Assembly: GCA_947630805.1 (NCBI GenBank)
Contig: CANRIV010000009.1
Location: 18,367-82,366, forward strand
Length of the DNA: 64,000 nucleotides
Direction: 5' to 3'
From: an uncultured Lachnospiraceae bacterium
GTDB lineage: Bacteria > Bacillota > Clostridia > Lachnospirales > Lachnospiraceae
Positions within the stretch are counted from its first letter, which is position 1. Each line of letters opens with the position of its first letter. A program made the position numbers and the translations under genes. Below the pieces are notes generated by a model. It made no database searches. It was not told where the DNA came from and saw only the letters and a program-made list of their open reading frames with translations. Below, piece after piece: positions 48,118 to 59,938 of the stretch.

Positions 48118-49044
48118 TTATTTTCCTAATTGATCTGCCGTCACATGATATCCATTTAAAAAATCAGAAACCTTCATTCGTTTTTTTCCTTCTAACTGAA
48201 TCTCTCTAAGCTTCAGATATCCCTGACCGGCAGCAACCTTTATATAATTTTTGTTTACCTCTGTAATATATCCCGGAGGCTCTTTTCCCTCTCCCGGGAC
48301 CACATCTGCATCCCATATTTTGAGCATTTTCCCGTTCATATAAGTGAATGTCCCCGGCCATGGATTCAATCCCCGGATAAGCCGTTCAATCTCATCTGCC
48401 GGTTTTGTAAAATCTACTTCCCCCAACTCCTTAGTAATTTTCCCTGCATAAGAAGCCTTACTGTCATCCTGTTTTTTTCGCACGGCAGTTCCCTTTTCCA
48501 GGTTTTCCAATGTAGTCAAAATCAACCCTGCCCCCTTTTGTGCAAGTTTATCAAAAAGACTTCCGCCGGTTTCTTTTTCTTCCAGCGTCACAGTTGCTAC
48601 ATCCAGAATATCTCCGGTGTCAATTCCATCTGCCATATACATTGTAGTAACCCCTGACTGTTTTTCTCCATCGATTACCGCCCACTGTATCGGTGCGGCA
48701 CCTCTGTATTTTGGAAGAAGCGATGCATGTACATTAATACATCCATAAGGAGGAAGTTCCAGAATTTCTTTGGGAAGAATCTGCCCAAACGCAATTACGA
48801 CAATTACGTCCGGTCTTATTTTTCTTAGTATATCCAAAAATTCTGCTTCTCTTACTTTTGCAGGCTGAAATACAGGTATTTCTAATTCTAACGCCTTTTC
48901 CTTCACAGGAGTAAACTGCATTTTATGCCCTCTTCCTTTCGGGCGGTCCTGCTGTGTTACCACTGCTGCGACTTCGTGATTCTGAGCTATTTTTTCCAAT
49001 GCCGGTACTGAAAAATCCGGTGTTCCCATAAAAACTACTCTCAT
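48118..49044 (-). CDS. fmt: Methionyl-tRNA formyltransferase
   Basis: MRVVFMGTPDFSVPALE; NVHASLLPKYRGAAPIQWAVIDGE; GLNPWPG. Confidence 0.97.
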   Translation of the reverse strand: MRVVFMGTPDFSVPALEKIAQNHEVAAVVTQQDRPKGRGHKMQFTPVKEKALELEIPVFQPAKVREAEFLDILRKIRPDVIVVIAFGQILPKEILELPPYGCINVHASLLPKYRGAAPIQWAVIDGEKQSGVTTMYMADGIDTGDILDVATVTLEEKETGGSLFDKLAQKGAGLILTTLENLEKGTAVRKKQDDSKASYAGKITKELGEVDFTKPADEIERLIRGLNPWPGTFTYMNGKMLKIWDADVVPGEGKEPPGYITEVNKNYIKVAAGQGYLKLREIQLEGKKRMKVSDFLNGYHVTADQLGK

Positions 49045-49098
49045 CGCAAATCTCTCCTATTTTTATAAAATCTTTTCTCTGCTTCCGATAAGATTCTG

Positions 49099-49599
49099 TT
49101 ATTTGTCCTCACCATTTCCATATAAATCTTCATTATTATATAAAATCCCGTCTACTTTATCCACATAGACTACGCCGTCAAGATGGTCGTTTTCATGAAG
49201 AATACACCGGGCCAGCAGCCCTTCGGCCTCCATTTCAAAAGGCTCCATTTTTTCATTGAAGGCTTTTACTTTTATTTTATTGGCCCGTGTGACCATTCCC
49301 GATTTTCCGGGTACACTCAGACAGCCTTCATAATCTGCCTGTATTCCGTCCCGGTCAATAATCTCAGGATTAATAAAAACATATGGTACAGAATTTCCTT
49401 CTTCATCTCCGCAGTCTATTACAAAAATTCTTTTTAAAATGCCGACCTGCGGCGCTGCAAGACCCACACCGTTTGCCTGATACATTGTATCAAACATATC
49501 TCCTATTAAGATTTTTGTTCTTAAATTTACATCTTTTACCGGTTTGCATATTTTTCTCAGACATGGGTCTCCCAATTCTCTGATATTTCTGATTGCCAT
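49099..49599 (-). CDS. def: Peptide deformylase; start likely at 49599
   Basis: GVGLAAPQVG; YEGCLSVPG; motif 3 reads CILHENDHLDGVVYVDK (HENDH). Confidence 0.95.
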   Translation of the reverse strand: MAIRNIRELGDPCLRKICKPVKDVNLRTKILIGDMFDTMYQANGVGLAAPQVGILKRIFVIDCGDEEGNSVPYVFINPEIIDRDGIQADYEGCLSVPGKSGMVTRANKIKVKAFNEKMEPFEMEAEGLLARCILHENDHLDGVVYVDKVDGILYNNEDLYGNGEDK

Positions 49600-49669
49600 A
49601 ACTTCTCTCCTTTTCTTGACATTCTGCTTGTTTTTATAAAAAGCTTCCTGACTGTTATCTGTCAACAGA

Positions 49670-51901
49670 CTATGCTTTAAAATCAAATTGTACCATGACT
49701 TCTTTAAAATCTGATGAACTGTTTATGACTGTTTCCAAAAAATTTTTTAAATGAATCAGTTCTCTTCTATTTTGATTTTTTAAATATATGATTTTTCTGT
49801 AAATATCATTTATTTTATTGATTGGCGGGTCAGAAGGTCCTATCACTGACATCTTACTGTAATGTTTTTCTTTCTCTTCCCGGATTACCTTATTTAAAAA
49901 CTCTGTCGCACGAATCAGAATCTTTTGATTTCTGCTCTGAAGAAGCACTGCGACCATATTCGCTATCGGAGGATACTGCATCAGCTGCCTGTATGTCATC
50001 TCTTCGGCAAAAAACTCTTCATAATTTTGCCGGCTTGCTGCCTCAATACTATAATTTTCCGGAGCGTACGTCTGTATTACCACACTTCCGGGCATACTGC
50101 CTCTTCCTGCTCTTCCTGCCGCCTGACACAGGAGCTGAAAGGTCCTCTCGGCTGCCTTGTAATCCGATTCATATAAAGACATATCGGCCGCCAGCACACC
50201 GACCAGCGTTACCTTAGGAAAATCATGCCCTTTGACAATCATTTGCGTTCCTACAAGAATATCTGCCTCATGATTGGCAAAAGCAGATAATATTTCATCA
50301 TGGCTCCCCTTAGCAGACGTCGTATCTGCATCCATCCGCAAAACTCTGGCACCGGGAAACATTTTTTTTACAGACATCTCAATCTGCTGCGTTCCAATGC
50401 CAAATCCACCAAGGTATTTTGAGCCACACTGTGGACAAAGTTTTGGAACATCTTCCGTATATCCACAGTAATGACATACCATTTTTTTATTGTTATGTAA
50501 TTTCAAAGTCACAGCACAGTGAGGACATCTCACGGCTTTTCCACAGTCCCTGCAGGACACAAACCCGGCATATCCCCTCCGGTTAATAAAAAGCATTGTC
50601 TGCTGCTTCTTTTCCAATCTGTCTGCAATCATCTCCTGCAGTTTTCTACTAAAAATTGTTTTATTTCCCTGTTTTAATTCTTCCCTTAAATCTACAACAA
50701 ATACATTTGGAAGTTGTCCTTTTTCCCTGACATTCAGTTTATGAAGCGTATAAACTCCCCGATTTGCGTTATAGTAAGATTCCATCGAAGGTGTAGCAGA
50801 GCCTAATACCACAGTCGCTCCCGTATCAAAGGCTCTTTTTTTTGCCACTTCGACTGCGTGATATTTGGGAACAGTCTCACTTTTATATGCCGCTTCATGC
50901 TCTTCATCAATTATAATCAATCCAAGATTTTTAAAAGGAGTAAAAAGGGCAGAGCGGGGACCTATCATAATATGAATATCACCGTTTTTTGCTCTTTCAA
51001 ATTGATCATATCTCTCCCCAGCCGACAGACGGGAATTAATAATAGATACTTTATCCTTAAATCTTCTCGTAAACCGCATTACTGTCTGATATGTCAACGC
51101 TATTTCCGGTATCAACACGATAACCGATTTTCCCTGTTGTATCGTAAAATCAATTAAATCAATATATACTTCTGTTTTTCCACTTCCGGTAATTCCATGA
51201 ATCAGATGAACATTCGGCTGATTCCGCTTTTGAAAGTTCATCGTCTTTTTAATATTTTCCGCTACAGCTCTCTGATATTGATTTAATACAATATCATATT
51301 CCGGCTGTTCTATGACAGCAACCGGATTTCGGTATTCCACATCCGTCCGGATAGAAATATCACCCATCTGTTCCAACGCTTTTAATGTACTGTCTGATAT
51401 GTTTAATTTTCTTACAACAAGCTGTTTGGGAAGCGTTTTGTTGATGGCCAGTTCTCTCAGCAGACGGACTCTTGCTTTTGCATTTTTTCTCTCATACAAC
51501 TGAAGTTTTTCTTTGAGTTCTTCCATTGTCAGATTCAATATTACTGTTTTATTTCCTACTTTTCTGACTCTGTTTTTTACCGGTATCACAGTTTTTAATG
51601 CCTGATTCATTGTGGAGCCATAATTTTCTTTAATCCACCATGCCAGATGAATCAACTGGCTCTCTACTTCGACAGAATGTTCCGCCAGAGAATCTATCTC
51701 TTTCATTTTATCTACATCATAGGAAGGAATCCGGGTGATTTCAATTACATATCCCTTCATCATCCTGTTTCCTCTTCCAAATGGAATCATTACAGCCGTT
51801 CCCACTGCAATTTTATCTACATAAGCATCCGGTATAATATATTCAAAAGGACGGTCTAACTTTTCATGGGAAATATCAACAATTATTTTTGCAAATTTCA
51901 A
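49670..51901 (-). CDS. priA: Primosomal helicase PriA
   Basis: LIHGITGSGKTEVY; IIDEEHEAAYK; zinc cysteines CRDCGKAVRCPHC; QAAGRAGRG. Confidence 0.96.
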   Translation of the reverse strand: MKFAKIIVDISHEKLDRPFEYIIPDAYVDKIAVGTAVMIPFGRGNRMMKGYVIEITRIPSYDVDKMKEIDSLAEHSVEVESQLIHLAWWIKENYGSTMNQALKTVIPVKNRVRKVGNKTVILNLTMEELKEKLQLYERKNAKARVRLLRELAINKTLPKQLVVRKLNISDSTLKALEQMGDISIRTDVEYRNPVAVIEQPEYDIVLNQYQRAVAENIKKTMNFQKRNQPNVHLIHGITGSGKTEVYIDLIDFTIQQGKSVIVLIPEIALTYQTVMRFTRRFKDKVSIINSRLSAGERYDQFERAKNGDIHIMIGPRSALFTPFKNLGLIIIDEEHEAAYKSETVPKYHAVEVAKKRAFDTGATVVLGSATPSMESYYNANRGVYTLHKLNVREKGQLPNVFVVDLREELKQGNKTIFSRKLQEMIADRLEKKQQTMLFINRRGYAGFVSCRDCGKAVRCPHCAVTLKLHNNKKMVCHYCGYTEDVPKLCPQCGSKYLGGFGIGTQQIEMSVKKMFPGARVLRMDADTTSAKGSHDEILSAFANHEADILVGTQMIVKGHDFPKVTLVGVLAADMSLYESDYKAAERTFQLLCQAAGRAGRGSMPGSVVIQTYAPENYSIEAASRQNYEEFFAEEMTYRQLMQYPPIANMVAVLLQSRNQKILIRATEFLNKVIREEKEKHYSKMSVIGPSDPPINKINDIYRKIIYLKNQNRRELIHLKNFLETVINSSSDFKEVMVQFDFKA

Positions 51902-51966
51902 AAGAAAAACCTCCTCCCCTTAATGTCAGATAAACCTGTCTCAACAGACAGGTCTATCTCTTATTT

Positions 51967-52812
51967 CTATTTCTGTAATTCTACACTTCTTAAACAATTT
52001 ACTAAAAGCATGGTAACCGTCATCGGTCCAACGCCGCCCGGCGCCGGTGTAATTGCAGATGCTTTTTTTTCTACCTGTTCAAAATCCACATCACCACAAA
52101 GTTTTCCTTCTGCGTCCCGATTCATTCCTACATCAATGACTACCGCCCCTTCTTTCACATAATCTGCTGTCACAAATTTTGCTTTTCCGATGGCTGCAAT
52201 CAGGATGTCAGCCTTTGCCGTCACATTTTTCAAATTTTTTGTTCGGGAATGAGTTATCGTTACAGTAGCATTTTCTCTCAACATTAAAATCGCCATTGGT
52301 TTTCCCACGATATTGCTTCTTCCAATTATAACACATTCCTTTCCTTCTATATCAATATTGCTTCTCCTGAGCATCTCGATGATACCGGCAGGCGTACATG
52401 GCAGAAAGGAGGGCTCTCCAATTACCATTTTTCCAACATTAACAGGATGAAAACCGTCTACATCCTTTTTGCTGTCAATCGCCAGAAGAATTTTGTTTTC
52501 ATCGATATGTTCCGGTAGTGGAAGCTGTACTAAAATTCCGTTGACGGTTTTGTCTTCATTCAGTTTTTGGACCACAGCAAGAAGTTCCTCCTCTGTCGTC
52601 TCCTTGGGCAGACTCAATGTTCTGGATTGAATTCCAATATAAGCGCACGCTTTTTCTTTATTTCTGACGTAAACTGCTGATGCCGGGTCATCTCCCACCT
52701 TTACTACAGCAAGCGTAATGTCAATTCCCTGATTTTTATACTGTGCTACTTTTTGTTTCAATTCTTCTTTTATTTCTGCTGAAATCGCTTTTCCGTCAAT
52801 TATTTTTGCCAT
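51967..52812 (-). CDS. folD: Methylenetetrahydrofolate dehydrogenase/cyclohydrolase
   Basis: [50 protein letters not shown]. Confidence 0.97.
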   Translation of the reverse strand: MAKIIDGKAISAEIKEELKQKVAQYKNQGIDITLAVVKVGDDPASAVYVRNKEKACAYIGIQSRTLSLPKETTEEELLAVVQKLNEDKTVNGILVQLPLPEHIDENKILLAIDSKKDVDGFHPVNVGKMVIGEPSFLPCTPAGIIEMLRRSNIDIEGKECVIIGRSNIVGKPMAILMLRENATVTITHSRTKNLKNVTAKADILIAAIGKAKFVTADYVKEGAVVIDVGMNRDAEGKLCGDVDFEQVEKKASAITPAPGGVGPMTVTMLLVNCLRSVELQK

Positions 52813-52845
52813 CTGTTTTTCCTTTCTCGTCCAATCTTTCAAAGA

Positions 52846-54516
52846 TTAAAATAATCCCTCAATTTTTCCTTCATCGGTCAAATTTATTCCAAATGCGGCA
52901 GGAGTCTTGGAAAGTCCCGGCATCGTCATAATATTTCCCGTAATCGCTACCACAAATCCCGCTCCTGCAGAAATATAAATTTCACGGATATGAATGGTAA
53001 ATCCTTTTGGTCTTCCCAGTTTATTTTTATCGTCAGATAAAGAATATTGCGTTTTGGCCATGCAGACCGGATAATCTGCATATCCCATCTTTTCTATGTT
53101 TCGGATTTCTTTTTCCGCCTCTGGGGAGTAAGTCACTCCATCCGCTCCATATATTTTCGTTGCTATCATCTCAATCTTTTCTTTGATAGACTTGTCATCC
53201 GGATAGAGCGGTGCATAGTGGGACGGTTTTTCATGAATCGTCTTGATAATCTTTTCTGCCAGCGCGATACCGCCTTTCCCGCCCTTGGCCCAGACTTCTG
53301 CCAACGCAAATTCGCAGCCTCTCTCCTCACAGAATTTTTTAATATACTCATATTCGGCTTCTGTGTCTGTGATAAACTGATTTAACGTAACAACCACAGG
53401 AACGCCAAACTGCTGCAGATTTTCAATATGTTTTTCCAGATTGACAATTCCTTTTTCAAGGGCTTCCAGATTTTCTTCTGCAAGATGCTCCTTTGACACT
53501 CCTCCGTTATACTTCAGTGCTCTCACGGTAGCAACCAGCACAATGCAGTCCGGTTTTAATCCTGCTTTTCTGCACTTAATATCCAAAAATTTCTCTGCTC
53601 CCAAATCTGCTCCAAATCCTGCTTCTGTAATAACATAATCGGCCATCTTTAAAGCTGTTTTCGTCGCTTTTACAGAATTGCAGCCATGTGCAATATTGGC
53701 AAATGGGCCGCCATGTACCAATGCCGGTGTATGCTCCAGCGTCTGAATCAGATTTGGCTTCATTGCATCCTTTAAAAGCACCGCCATAGAGCCTACGGCC
53801 CTGATGTCTTTTGCCGTAACAGGAGTCCCATCATAAGTGTAGGCAACTATAATTTTTCCCAGCCGCTCTTTCAAATCAGCATAATCTGTTGCAAGACATA
53901 AAATTGCCATAATCTCAGAAGCAACAGTAATAACAAAATGATCCTCTCTGACCGTACCGTCCACTTTTCTTCCAAGACCTACAACAATATTCCGAAGCAC
54001 TCTGTCATTAATATCTACACAGCGTTTCCAGACAACCTGATTTGGATCAATATGCAGTTCATTTCCCTGCTGAATCGCGTTGTCCAACATAGCGGCAAGA
54101 AGGTTATTGGCTGCTGTTATTGCATGAAAGTCACCAGTAAAATGAAGATTTAAATCTTCCATTGGAACGACCTGGGCATAACCACCGCCTGCCGCGCCGC
54201 CTTTGATTCCAAAACACGGTCCCAGAGAAGGCTCTCTCAAAGCGATAACCGCCTTTTGATTTAACTGTCCAAACGCTTCTCCCAATCCCACAGTCACTGT
54301 AGTTTTTCCTTCTCCTGCCGGAGTCGGATTAATAGCAGTCACAAGAATCAGCTTTCCATCTTTGTTCTTCTTAATTTTTTCCCAGTATTCATTGGAAATT
54401 TTTGCCTTATATCTGCCGTATAATTCCAAATCGTCCTCTTCCATTCCAAGCTGTTTTGCCACTTCTTTTATCGGCAGCATTTTTGCTTCCTGCGCAATCT
54501 CAATGTCTGTTTTCAT
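52846..54516 (-). CDS. fhs: Formate--tetrahydrofolate ligase
   Basis: [57 protein letters not shown]. Confidence 0.98.
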   Translation of the reverse strand: MKTDIEIAQEAKMLPIKEVAKQLGMEEDDLELYGRYKAKISNEYWEKIKKNKDGKLILVTAINPTPAGEGKTTVTVGLGEAFGQLNQKAVIALREPSLGPCFGIKGGAAGGGYAQVVPMEDLNLHFTGDFHAITAANNLLAAMLDNAIQQGNELHIDPNQVVWKRCVDINDRVLRNIVVGLGRKVDGTVREDHFVITVASEIMAILCLATDYADLKERLGKIIVAYTYDGTPVTAKDIRAVGSMAVLLKDAMKPNLIQTLEHTPALVHGGPFANIAHGCNSVKATKTALKMADYVITEAGFGADLGAEKFLDIKCRKAGLKPDCIVLVATVRALKYNGGVSKEHLAEENLEALEKGIVNLEKHIENLQQFGVPVVVTLNQFITDTEAEYEYIKKFCEERGCEFALAEVWAKGGKGGIALAEKIIKTIHEKPSHYAPLYPDDKSIKEKIEMIATKIYGADGVTYSPEAEKEIRNIEKMGYADYPVCMAKTQYSLSDDKNKLGRPKGFTIHIREIYISAGAGFVVAITGNIMTMPGLSKTPAAFGINLTDEGKIEGLF

Positions 54517-54532
54517 AAAATCTCCTTTTCTC

Positions 54533-57127
54533 CTAGTTTTGTATCATCTGTTCAAATTCTTCCATGGAAATAATAATCTTTCGCGGTTTGTTCTGCTCCT
54601 CCTGACCTACAACACCTGCCTCATACAGTTGATCCATAATACGTGCAGCTCTGTTGAATCCTACTTTGAACTGTCGCTGTATCATACTGGTGGAGCCTTT
54701 CTGTTTTTCAATACACAATCTTCCTGCCTGAATAAAATAAGGATCTCTCTCCCCGCCATTCGCCATTGCTTCCTGATCCGTAACCAGTTTTGCATCGATT
54801 GTCTCATCATACTCCGCCTCGCCGCTGTTTTTTCTGATATATTCAACCGTATCACGAATTTCAATGTCGGAGACATAGGCTCCCTGTACACGAACGGGTT
54901 TTACATATCCTGCCGGATAAAATAACATATCACCATTTCCAAGAAGCTTTTCTGCGCCATTCATGTCGATAATCGTTCTGGAATCCGTACCGGAAGCTAC
55001 CGTCAGTGCCACTCTGGACGGTATATTCGCCTTAATCAGACCTGTGATGACATCCACGGAAGGTCTCTGCGTTGCAATTACCATATGAATTCCTGCCGCC
55101 CTGGCAAGCTGAGCCAGACGGCATATTGCCTCTTCCACTTCTTTCGCCGCCACCATCATGAGATCTGCCAGCTCATCAATGACAATCAATATCTGTGGCA
55201 TCTTTTCCAATGGCTCTTCCTCCGGGTAATCCCCCCGCTCTGCCTTGGCATTGTAACTGCTGATATCTCTCGCACCTGCTTTGGCAAATTTTTTGTAGCG
55301 GGTTGTCATCTCTGCTACTGCCCAGTTTAATATTCCGGCGGCTTTTTTGGGATCTGTTACCACATCATACAGAAGATGCGGTATTTTATTATAAACCTGA
55401 AACTCAACTACTTTTGGATCAATGACAATTAGTCTCACTTCTTCCGGCGTTGTGCGATATAATATACTCATCAAAATGGAATTGGTAAACACAGACTTTC
55501 CGGAGCCGGTCGTTCCGGCAATCAGCATATGGGGCATTTTTGCAATATCTGCCACCACAACTTTTCCCGCAATATCTTTTCCGGCCGGAAAGGCAAGTTT
55601 TGATTTATGCTCCCGCAATTCCTTTGACATCAACAATTCCTTTAAGCATACGGAATCCCGTCTCTCGTTTGGAATTTCAATTCCCACTGCCGCTTTTCCC
55701 GGTATCGGCGCTTCAATCCGAATATCCGCAGCGGCCATATTTAATTTGATATCGTCCGCCAGTCCTGTAATACGACTTACTTTTGTCCCCATCTCCGGCT
55801 GCAATTCATAACGGGTCACGGAAGGTCCCTTGCTGACATTGGTCACCTCTACCTTAACTCCGAAATTTGCCAGGACCTGTTTTAATTTATTTGCTGTCTG
55901 CATCAGAGAGGCCTTCGTGGTCCCTCCAGTATTCCTTGCGCTGTCTTTTAATAAAGTATATGGTGGTTTTTTATATTTCAGTTTTCTTTTTGCCGGAGCA
56001 ATAATTTTTCCTTCAGAAGCCATTTTTTCCGGCACTTTTTCAACACTTTCTTCTGATATCGGCAAATCATCGTTTACTTTCGTTTCTTTTTCTGATGATT
56101 TTCCAACCTGAAACGGTTTTCTCTGCATTGTTTCACGCGCACCTTCACTGAGAATAATCCTCTCTTTCGGCTGGAAAATACCATCGGACGCCCGGCTGTC
56201 TGTAGCTGCCTCTCTTTCCGGAGACTCTGTTGTCAGACTTTTTTCTGTGTTTTCATGATAGGTGTACATTGTATGGTCCTGTTCCGGGAATGTTTCTAAA
56301 ACATCATCCATTCCTTCTATGTGGATTTCGTGTACTTCCTGTAAATTGTCTTTCCTTTTATCCGGTTTTGATTGTTCCGGTTTTATTGTTGTATCTTCAA
56401 ATTTTACGCCTACTCCCGCTGTTCTTTCCCTGCGTCTTTCCAGTCTGCGCTGCTCTTTTTCCTGAAGGTTTTCTTCCCGTTTGCGCTTGGATTCTTCCTT
56501 TCGGAGTTTGGATTCTTCCCTTGCATTTTCATAAACATTCTGCCCTCTGTTCTTTATGGCTGACATAATAGATTTTTCTGTCAGAATTACCACACAGATA
56601 ATCAACACAAGGATTGTCACGATATAAGCTCCTGTAATTCCCAGAAGAGAGCAGATTATCTTTCCGAAAAATCCGCCAATCATGCCTCCTCCAAACACAC
56701 CATCTGCGCCCTCTGTATAAAAATAAACAAAATTTTTCTGCGTATTTCCATAGGAAATCAGATGAAAAAACAGACATAAATCCACATAGGTCAAATCTGC
56801 AGCGATAATCTTAGAGACAATTTTTGTATTCATCCGGTTATAGGCAATCAATCCGGCCGTAACTGTGAGAATAACCGGAAAGACATATCCCATAGTACCA
56901 AACAATCCCATCATTACATCTTTGAACGCATTGCCTACAATTCCGCATAGCCCGAAATTACTCAATATCAGCAATAATGCCACGGCTACAAATATCCACA
57001 GATATACTTCTGTGACAACTTTTTTGCGTCGCTGTGCCTTCTGGGCATTTTTTTTTCGGGTTGCCGCACCTTTTTTTGCACTACTATTTGATTTTCTGCC
57101 ATTACTTTTTTTTGTTGTATTGGCCAC
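54533..57127 (-). CDS. ftsK: DNA translocase FtsK/SpoIIIE
   Basis: Multi-TM N-terminus; [39 protein letters not shown]; gamma domain at the C-terminus. Confidence 0.96.
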   Translation of the reverse strand: MANTTKKSNGRKSNSSAKKGAATRKKNAQKAQRRKKVVTEVYLWIFVAVALLLILSNFGLCGIVGNAFKDVMMGLFGTMGYVFPVILTVTAGLIAYNRMNTKIVSKIIAADLTYVDLCLFFHLISYGNTQKNFVYFYTEGADGVFGGGMIGGFFGKIICSLLGITGAYIVTILVLIICVVILTEKSIMSAIKNRGQNVYENAREESKLRKEESKRKREENLQEKEQRRLERRRERTAGVGVKFEDTTIKPEQSKPDKRKDNLQEVHEIHIEGMDDVLETFPEQDHTMYTYHENTEKSLTTESPEREAATDSRASDGIFQPKERIILSEGARETMQRKPFQVGKSSEKETKVNDDLPISEESVEKVPEKMASEGKIIAPAKRKLKYKKPPYTLLKDSARNTGGTTKASLMQTANKLKQVLANFGVKVEVTNVSKGPSVTRYELQPEMGTKVSRITGLADDIKLNMAAADIRIEAPIPGKAAVGIEIPNERRDSVCLKELLMSKELREHKSKLAFPAGKDIAGKVVVADIAKMPHMLIAGTTGSGKSVFTNSILMSILYRTTPEEVRLIVIDPKVVEFQVYNKIPHLLYDVVTDPKKAAGILNWAVAEMTTRYKKFAKAGARDISSYNAKAERGDYPEEEPLEKMPQILIVIDELADLMMVAAKEVEEAICRLAQLARAAGIHMVIATQRPSVDVITGLIKANIPSRVALTVASGTDSRTIIDMNGAEKLLGNGDMLFYPAGYVKPVRVQGAYVSDIEIRDTVEYIRKNSGEAEYDETIDAKLVTDQEAMANGGERDPYFIQAGRLCIEKQKGSTSMIQRQFKVGFNRAARIMDQLYEAGVVGQEEQNKPRKIIISMEEFEQMIQN

Positions 57128-57199
57128 TGTTTCACCTCTTATATTTTTTATAATTGTTAAAATGGTTTCTTAAGTATTTATTTTGTTAAAAGCATTTAT

Positions 57200-58072
57200 C
57201 TATTGGATAAAAAAGGAAGCTGCCACTGCAATAACTCCTACTATGGCACAATAATAAGAAAAATATTTAAACTTTTTATTTTTTACAACAATCAACATGG
57301 TCCGGATACATACATATCCCACAGCTGCGGCAAGCAGCATTCCCACAACATAATTTAAGGCACCGTTTGAGGTAATATCCTGCTTCATCTCAGGAATCTC
57401 TATCAGCGTCGCTCCTAAAATAGCAGGTACGGACATGATAAATGAATATTTGACTGCAAAATCTCTCCGCAGTCCACACAGAAGTCCCGCTGTAATTGTC
57501 GTTCCAGAACGGGAAAGTCCCGGTAATGTGGCAATTCCCTGACAGATTCCCATAAAAACGCCCTGCAGATATCCGGTCTTCTTTGGAGTCCGGTCGCCAT
57601 CCGGTACATTGTCAGAAATAAATAATAGTATTGCTGTCACCAACATACAGATTCCCGGAACAATTAAAGTATCTGAAGCTCCAGACACCAGTTTTTTTCC
57701 CAATATACCGATAATTCCTGTCGGTATCGTGGAAACAAGGACGAGCAGAGCAAATTTTCTATAGGAATTATAGACAATTTTTCGATACGCAGGACTCTTT
57801 CCATTTTTTCTGCTTCTGCAATAACTGATTATATTAGCTGTAGAATCTGCGAGAATTCCTATCCCATTTACAAAAAGGCCAAGAATATCTTTCCAGTATA
57901 CCATCAACACGGCAAGCAATGTTCCCAGATGCAGAAACACATCAAAAGAAATTCCTGCCCCTTTCATTCCAAAAATTTTCTGAAATATTGCAAGATGTCC
58001 GGAGCTGCTGACCGGCAGAAACTCTGTCAGACCCTGTATGATTCCCAGAAAAATAGCCTCTAATAAACCCAT
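57200..58072 (-). CDS. uppP: Undecaprenyl-diphosphatase
   Basis: IIQGLTEFLPVSSSGHL; LPGLSRSGTTITAGL. Confidence 0.96.
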   Translation of the reverse strand: MGLLEAIFLGIIQGLTEFLPVSSSGHLAIFQKIFGMKGAGISFDVFLHLGTLLAVLMVYWKDILGLFVNGIGILADSTANIISYCRSRKNGKSPAYRKIVYNSYRKFALLVLVSTIPTGIIGILGKKLVSGASDTLIVPGICMLVTAILLFISDNVPDGDRTPKKTGYLQGVFMGICQGIATLPGLSRSGTTITAGLLCGLRRDFAVKYSFIMSVPAILGATLIEIPEMKQDITSNGALNYVVGMLLAAAVGYVCIRTMLIVVKNKKFKYFSYYCAIVGVIAVAASFFIQ

Positions 58073-58170
58073 GCCAAGTTTCCTTTCTCTTTCGTTGACC
58101 ATAGTCTATTTTATTTTACTATTTTTTACTGTTATATTCAAGGCGAAAAACCGGAAGTTGCCTTCATAAA

Positions 58171-58216
58171 AGACAAAAAAACTTCCAGGCACCAGAAATT
58201 TTTCTGATGTCTGGAA
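58171..58216 (-). terminator. Terminator of the acc/fabZ/acs cluster
   Basis: Minus strand TTTCCAGACATCAGAAAAATTTCTGGTGCCTGGAAGTTTTTTTG. Confidence 0.75.
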
Positions 58217-58240
58217 ATTGAATCAAATTATAACTATCCA

Positions 58241-59914
58241 TTATTTCTTGCTTTGATTTAATTTTGCAAAATCTGCCTCGCGAATCTTTTTTCTGCTGAT
58301 TTTTCCTGTGACTGTTCTTGGCAATTCCTCTACGAATTCAATTTTTCGCGGATACTTGTAAATTGCCGTATGACTTTTTACAAAATCCTGGAGTTCTGTC
58401 TTTAAATGAGGCTGTGCTTCATAACCTTTGTTCAAAATAATTGTAGCTTTTACAATTGCCCCGCGGGTAACGGAAGGATATCCTGTCACTGCACACTCAA
58501 AAACAGCGGGATGTTTCATCAGGATATCTTCCACTTCTGAAGGACCAATCCGATAACCGCTGGATTTGATGACATCATCGCTTCTGCCCACAAAGAAATA
58601 ATTTCCTTCTTCATCACAATAAGCTCTGTCCCTTGTGTGATATACGCCGCCTTCCCATACTTCTTTATACAACGCCTCATCTCCCAGATATCCCTTAAAA
58701 ACACCGATTGGAATTTTTTCCGGTTTTTCCGGAATCAATACAATCTCTCCAATATTCCGGCATGGAACTTCCTGATTGTTTTCATCCACAATTTTCATAC
58801 GATAAAGAGGAGACGGCTTTCCAATAGAGCCCTTCTGTGGTTTTTCATGATCCATGGTACATAATAGCAGCGTCGTTTCTGTCTGTCCAAACCCTTCTCT
58901 GATCTGCAGGCCCGTGGCCTGATAAAATTTTTCTGCCACTTCCGTGGGCATAGGCTCTCCTGCCGTTACCGCCTTTGTGAGGCTGCTCAGGTCATAATCT
59001 TCCATTTTTTCCCTAATAAGATATTTATATATTGTAGGTGGGGCACAAAAAGACGTAATTTTCTGTTCCTCCAATATTCTCATAATCTCATTGGCATAAA
59101 ATTTATCATAATCATACACCATAACCGCACATTGACAAAACCATTGACCATATAATTTTCCCCATGCGGATTTTGCCCATCCGGAATCTGCTATTGTAAG
59201 ATGCAGTCCGCCATCTATCACTCCATGCCAGTATTTTGCCGTTATAATATGGGCAATGGGATAAGAATAATCATGAATTACCGCTTTGGGCTCTCCCGAA
59301 GTTCCGGAGGTGAAATAATACAGCATATCGTCTTTTACGGAAGTATCTACCCGCTCCAAAACATCGGAAGCCTGATCCATCTGCTCCGTAAGATATGTAT
59401 ATCCTTCTTTTTTGCCGCCTACAATATATCTTTTAAAATTATGATTTACATGCTCCCCGGCCCATGCAACACATTTACAGATTTCGCTGTCTTTTACACA
59501 AATAACAGCTTTAACATCTGCCCGGGTAATCCTTTCCCTGATGTCTTCGCCGGATACCATGTGAGAAGTGGGAATCGCCACTGCTCCCAGTTTATGCAGA
59601 GCCATCATGGCAATCCAAAATTCATATCTTCTTTTCAAGATAAGCATAACCGGGCTTCCCTTTGTGATTCCATCTTCTTTCAACACATTTGCCATACGGT
59701 TGCTGAGAGTCCTTATTTCCTGAAAAGTAAATTCCCTCACATCACCATGACAGCTTTTGTAGACCAAAGCTCTTTTGTTCGGCGTTTCTTTTGCTATCCG
59801 GTCCAATACATCATAGGCAAAATTAAAATTTTCTTTGTAGACCGTATCTACTTCCGTCAATCTGCCCTGTTCATCAAATTTTTCTTTAAGATAATCGGTA
59901 TATATCTGTGACAT
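58241..59914 (-). CDS. AMP-forming acyl-CoA synthetase (acetyl/medium-chain type)
   Basis: YYFTSGTSGEPKAVIH; GEPMPTEVAEKFYQATGLQIREGFGQTET; GRSDDVIKSSGYRIGPSEVE; PRTVTGKISRKKIR. Confidence 0.92.
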   Translation of the reverse strand: MSQIYTDYLKEKFDEQGRLTEVDTVYKENFNFAYDVLDRIAKETPNKRALVYKSCHGDVREFTFQEIRTLSNRMANVLKEDGITKGSPVMLILKRRYEFWIAMMALHKLGAVAIPTSHMVSGEDIRERITRADVKAVICVKDSEICKCVAWAGEHVNHNFKRYIVGGKKEGYTYLTEQMDQASDVLERVDTSVKDDMLYYFTSGTSGEPKAVIHDYSYPIAHIITAKYWHGVIDGGLHLTIADSGWAKSAWGKLYGQWFCQCAVMVYDYDKFYANEIMRILEEQKITSFCAPPTIYKYLIREKMEDYDLSSLTKAVTAGEPMPTEVAEKFYQATGLQIREGFGQTETTLLLCTMDHEKPQKGSIGKPSPLYRMKIVDENNQEVPCRNIGEIVLIPEKPEKIPIGVFKGYLGDEALYKEVWEGGVYHTRDRAYCDEEGNYFFVGRSDDVIKSSGYRIGPSEVEDILMKHPAVFECAVTGYPSVTRGAIVKATIILNKGYEAQPHLKTELQDFVKSHTAIYKYPRKIEFVEELPRTVTGKISRKKIREADFAKLNQSKK

Positions 59915-59938
59915 GATTTTAAACCTTTCCAACAATAT

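Noticed and set aside
59201-59911. 236-aa + strand ORF
   Set aside because: Antisense to the well-supported acyl-CoA synthetase; composition is not protein-like.
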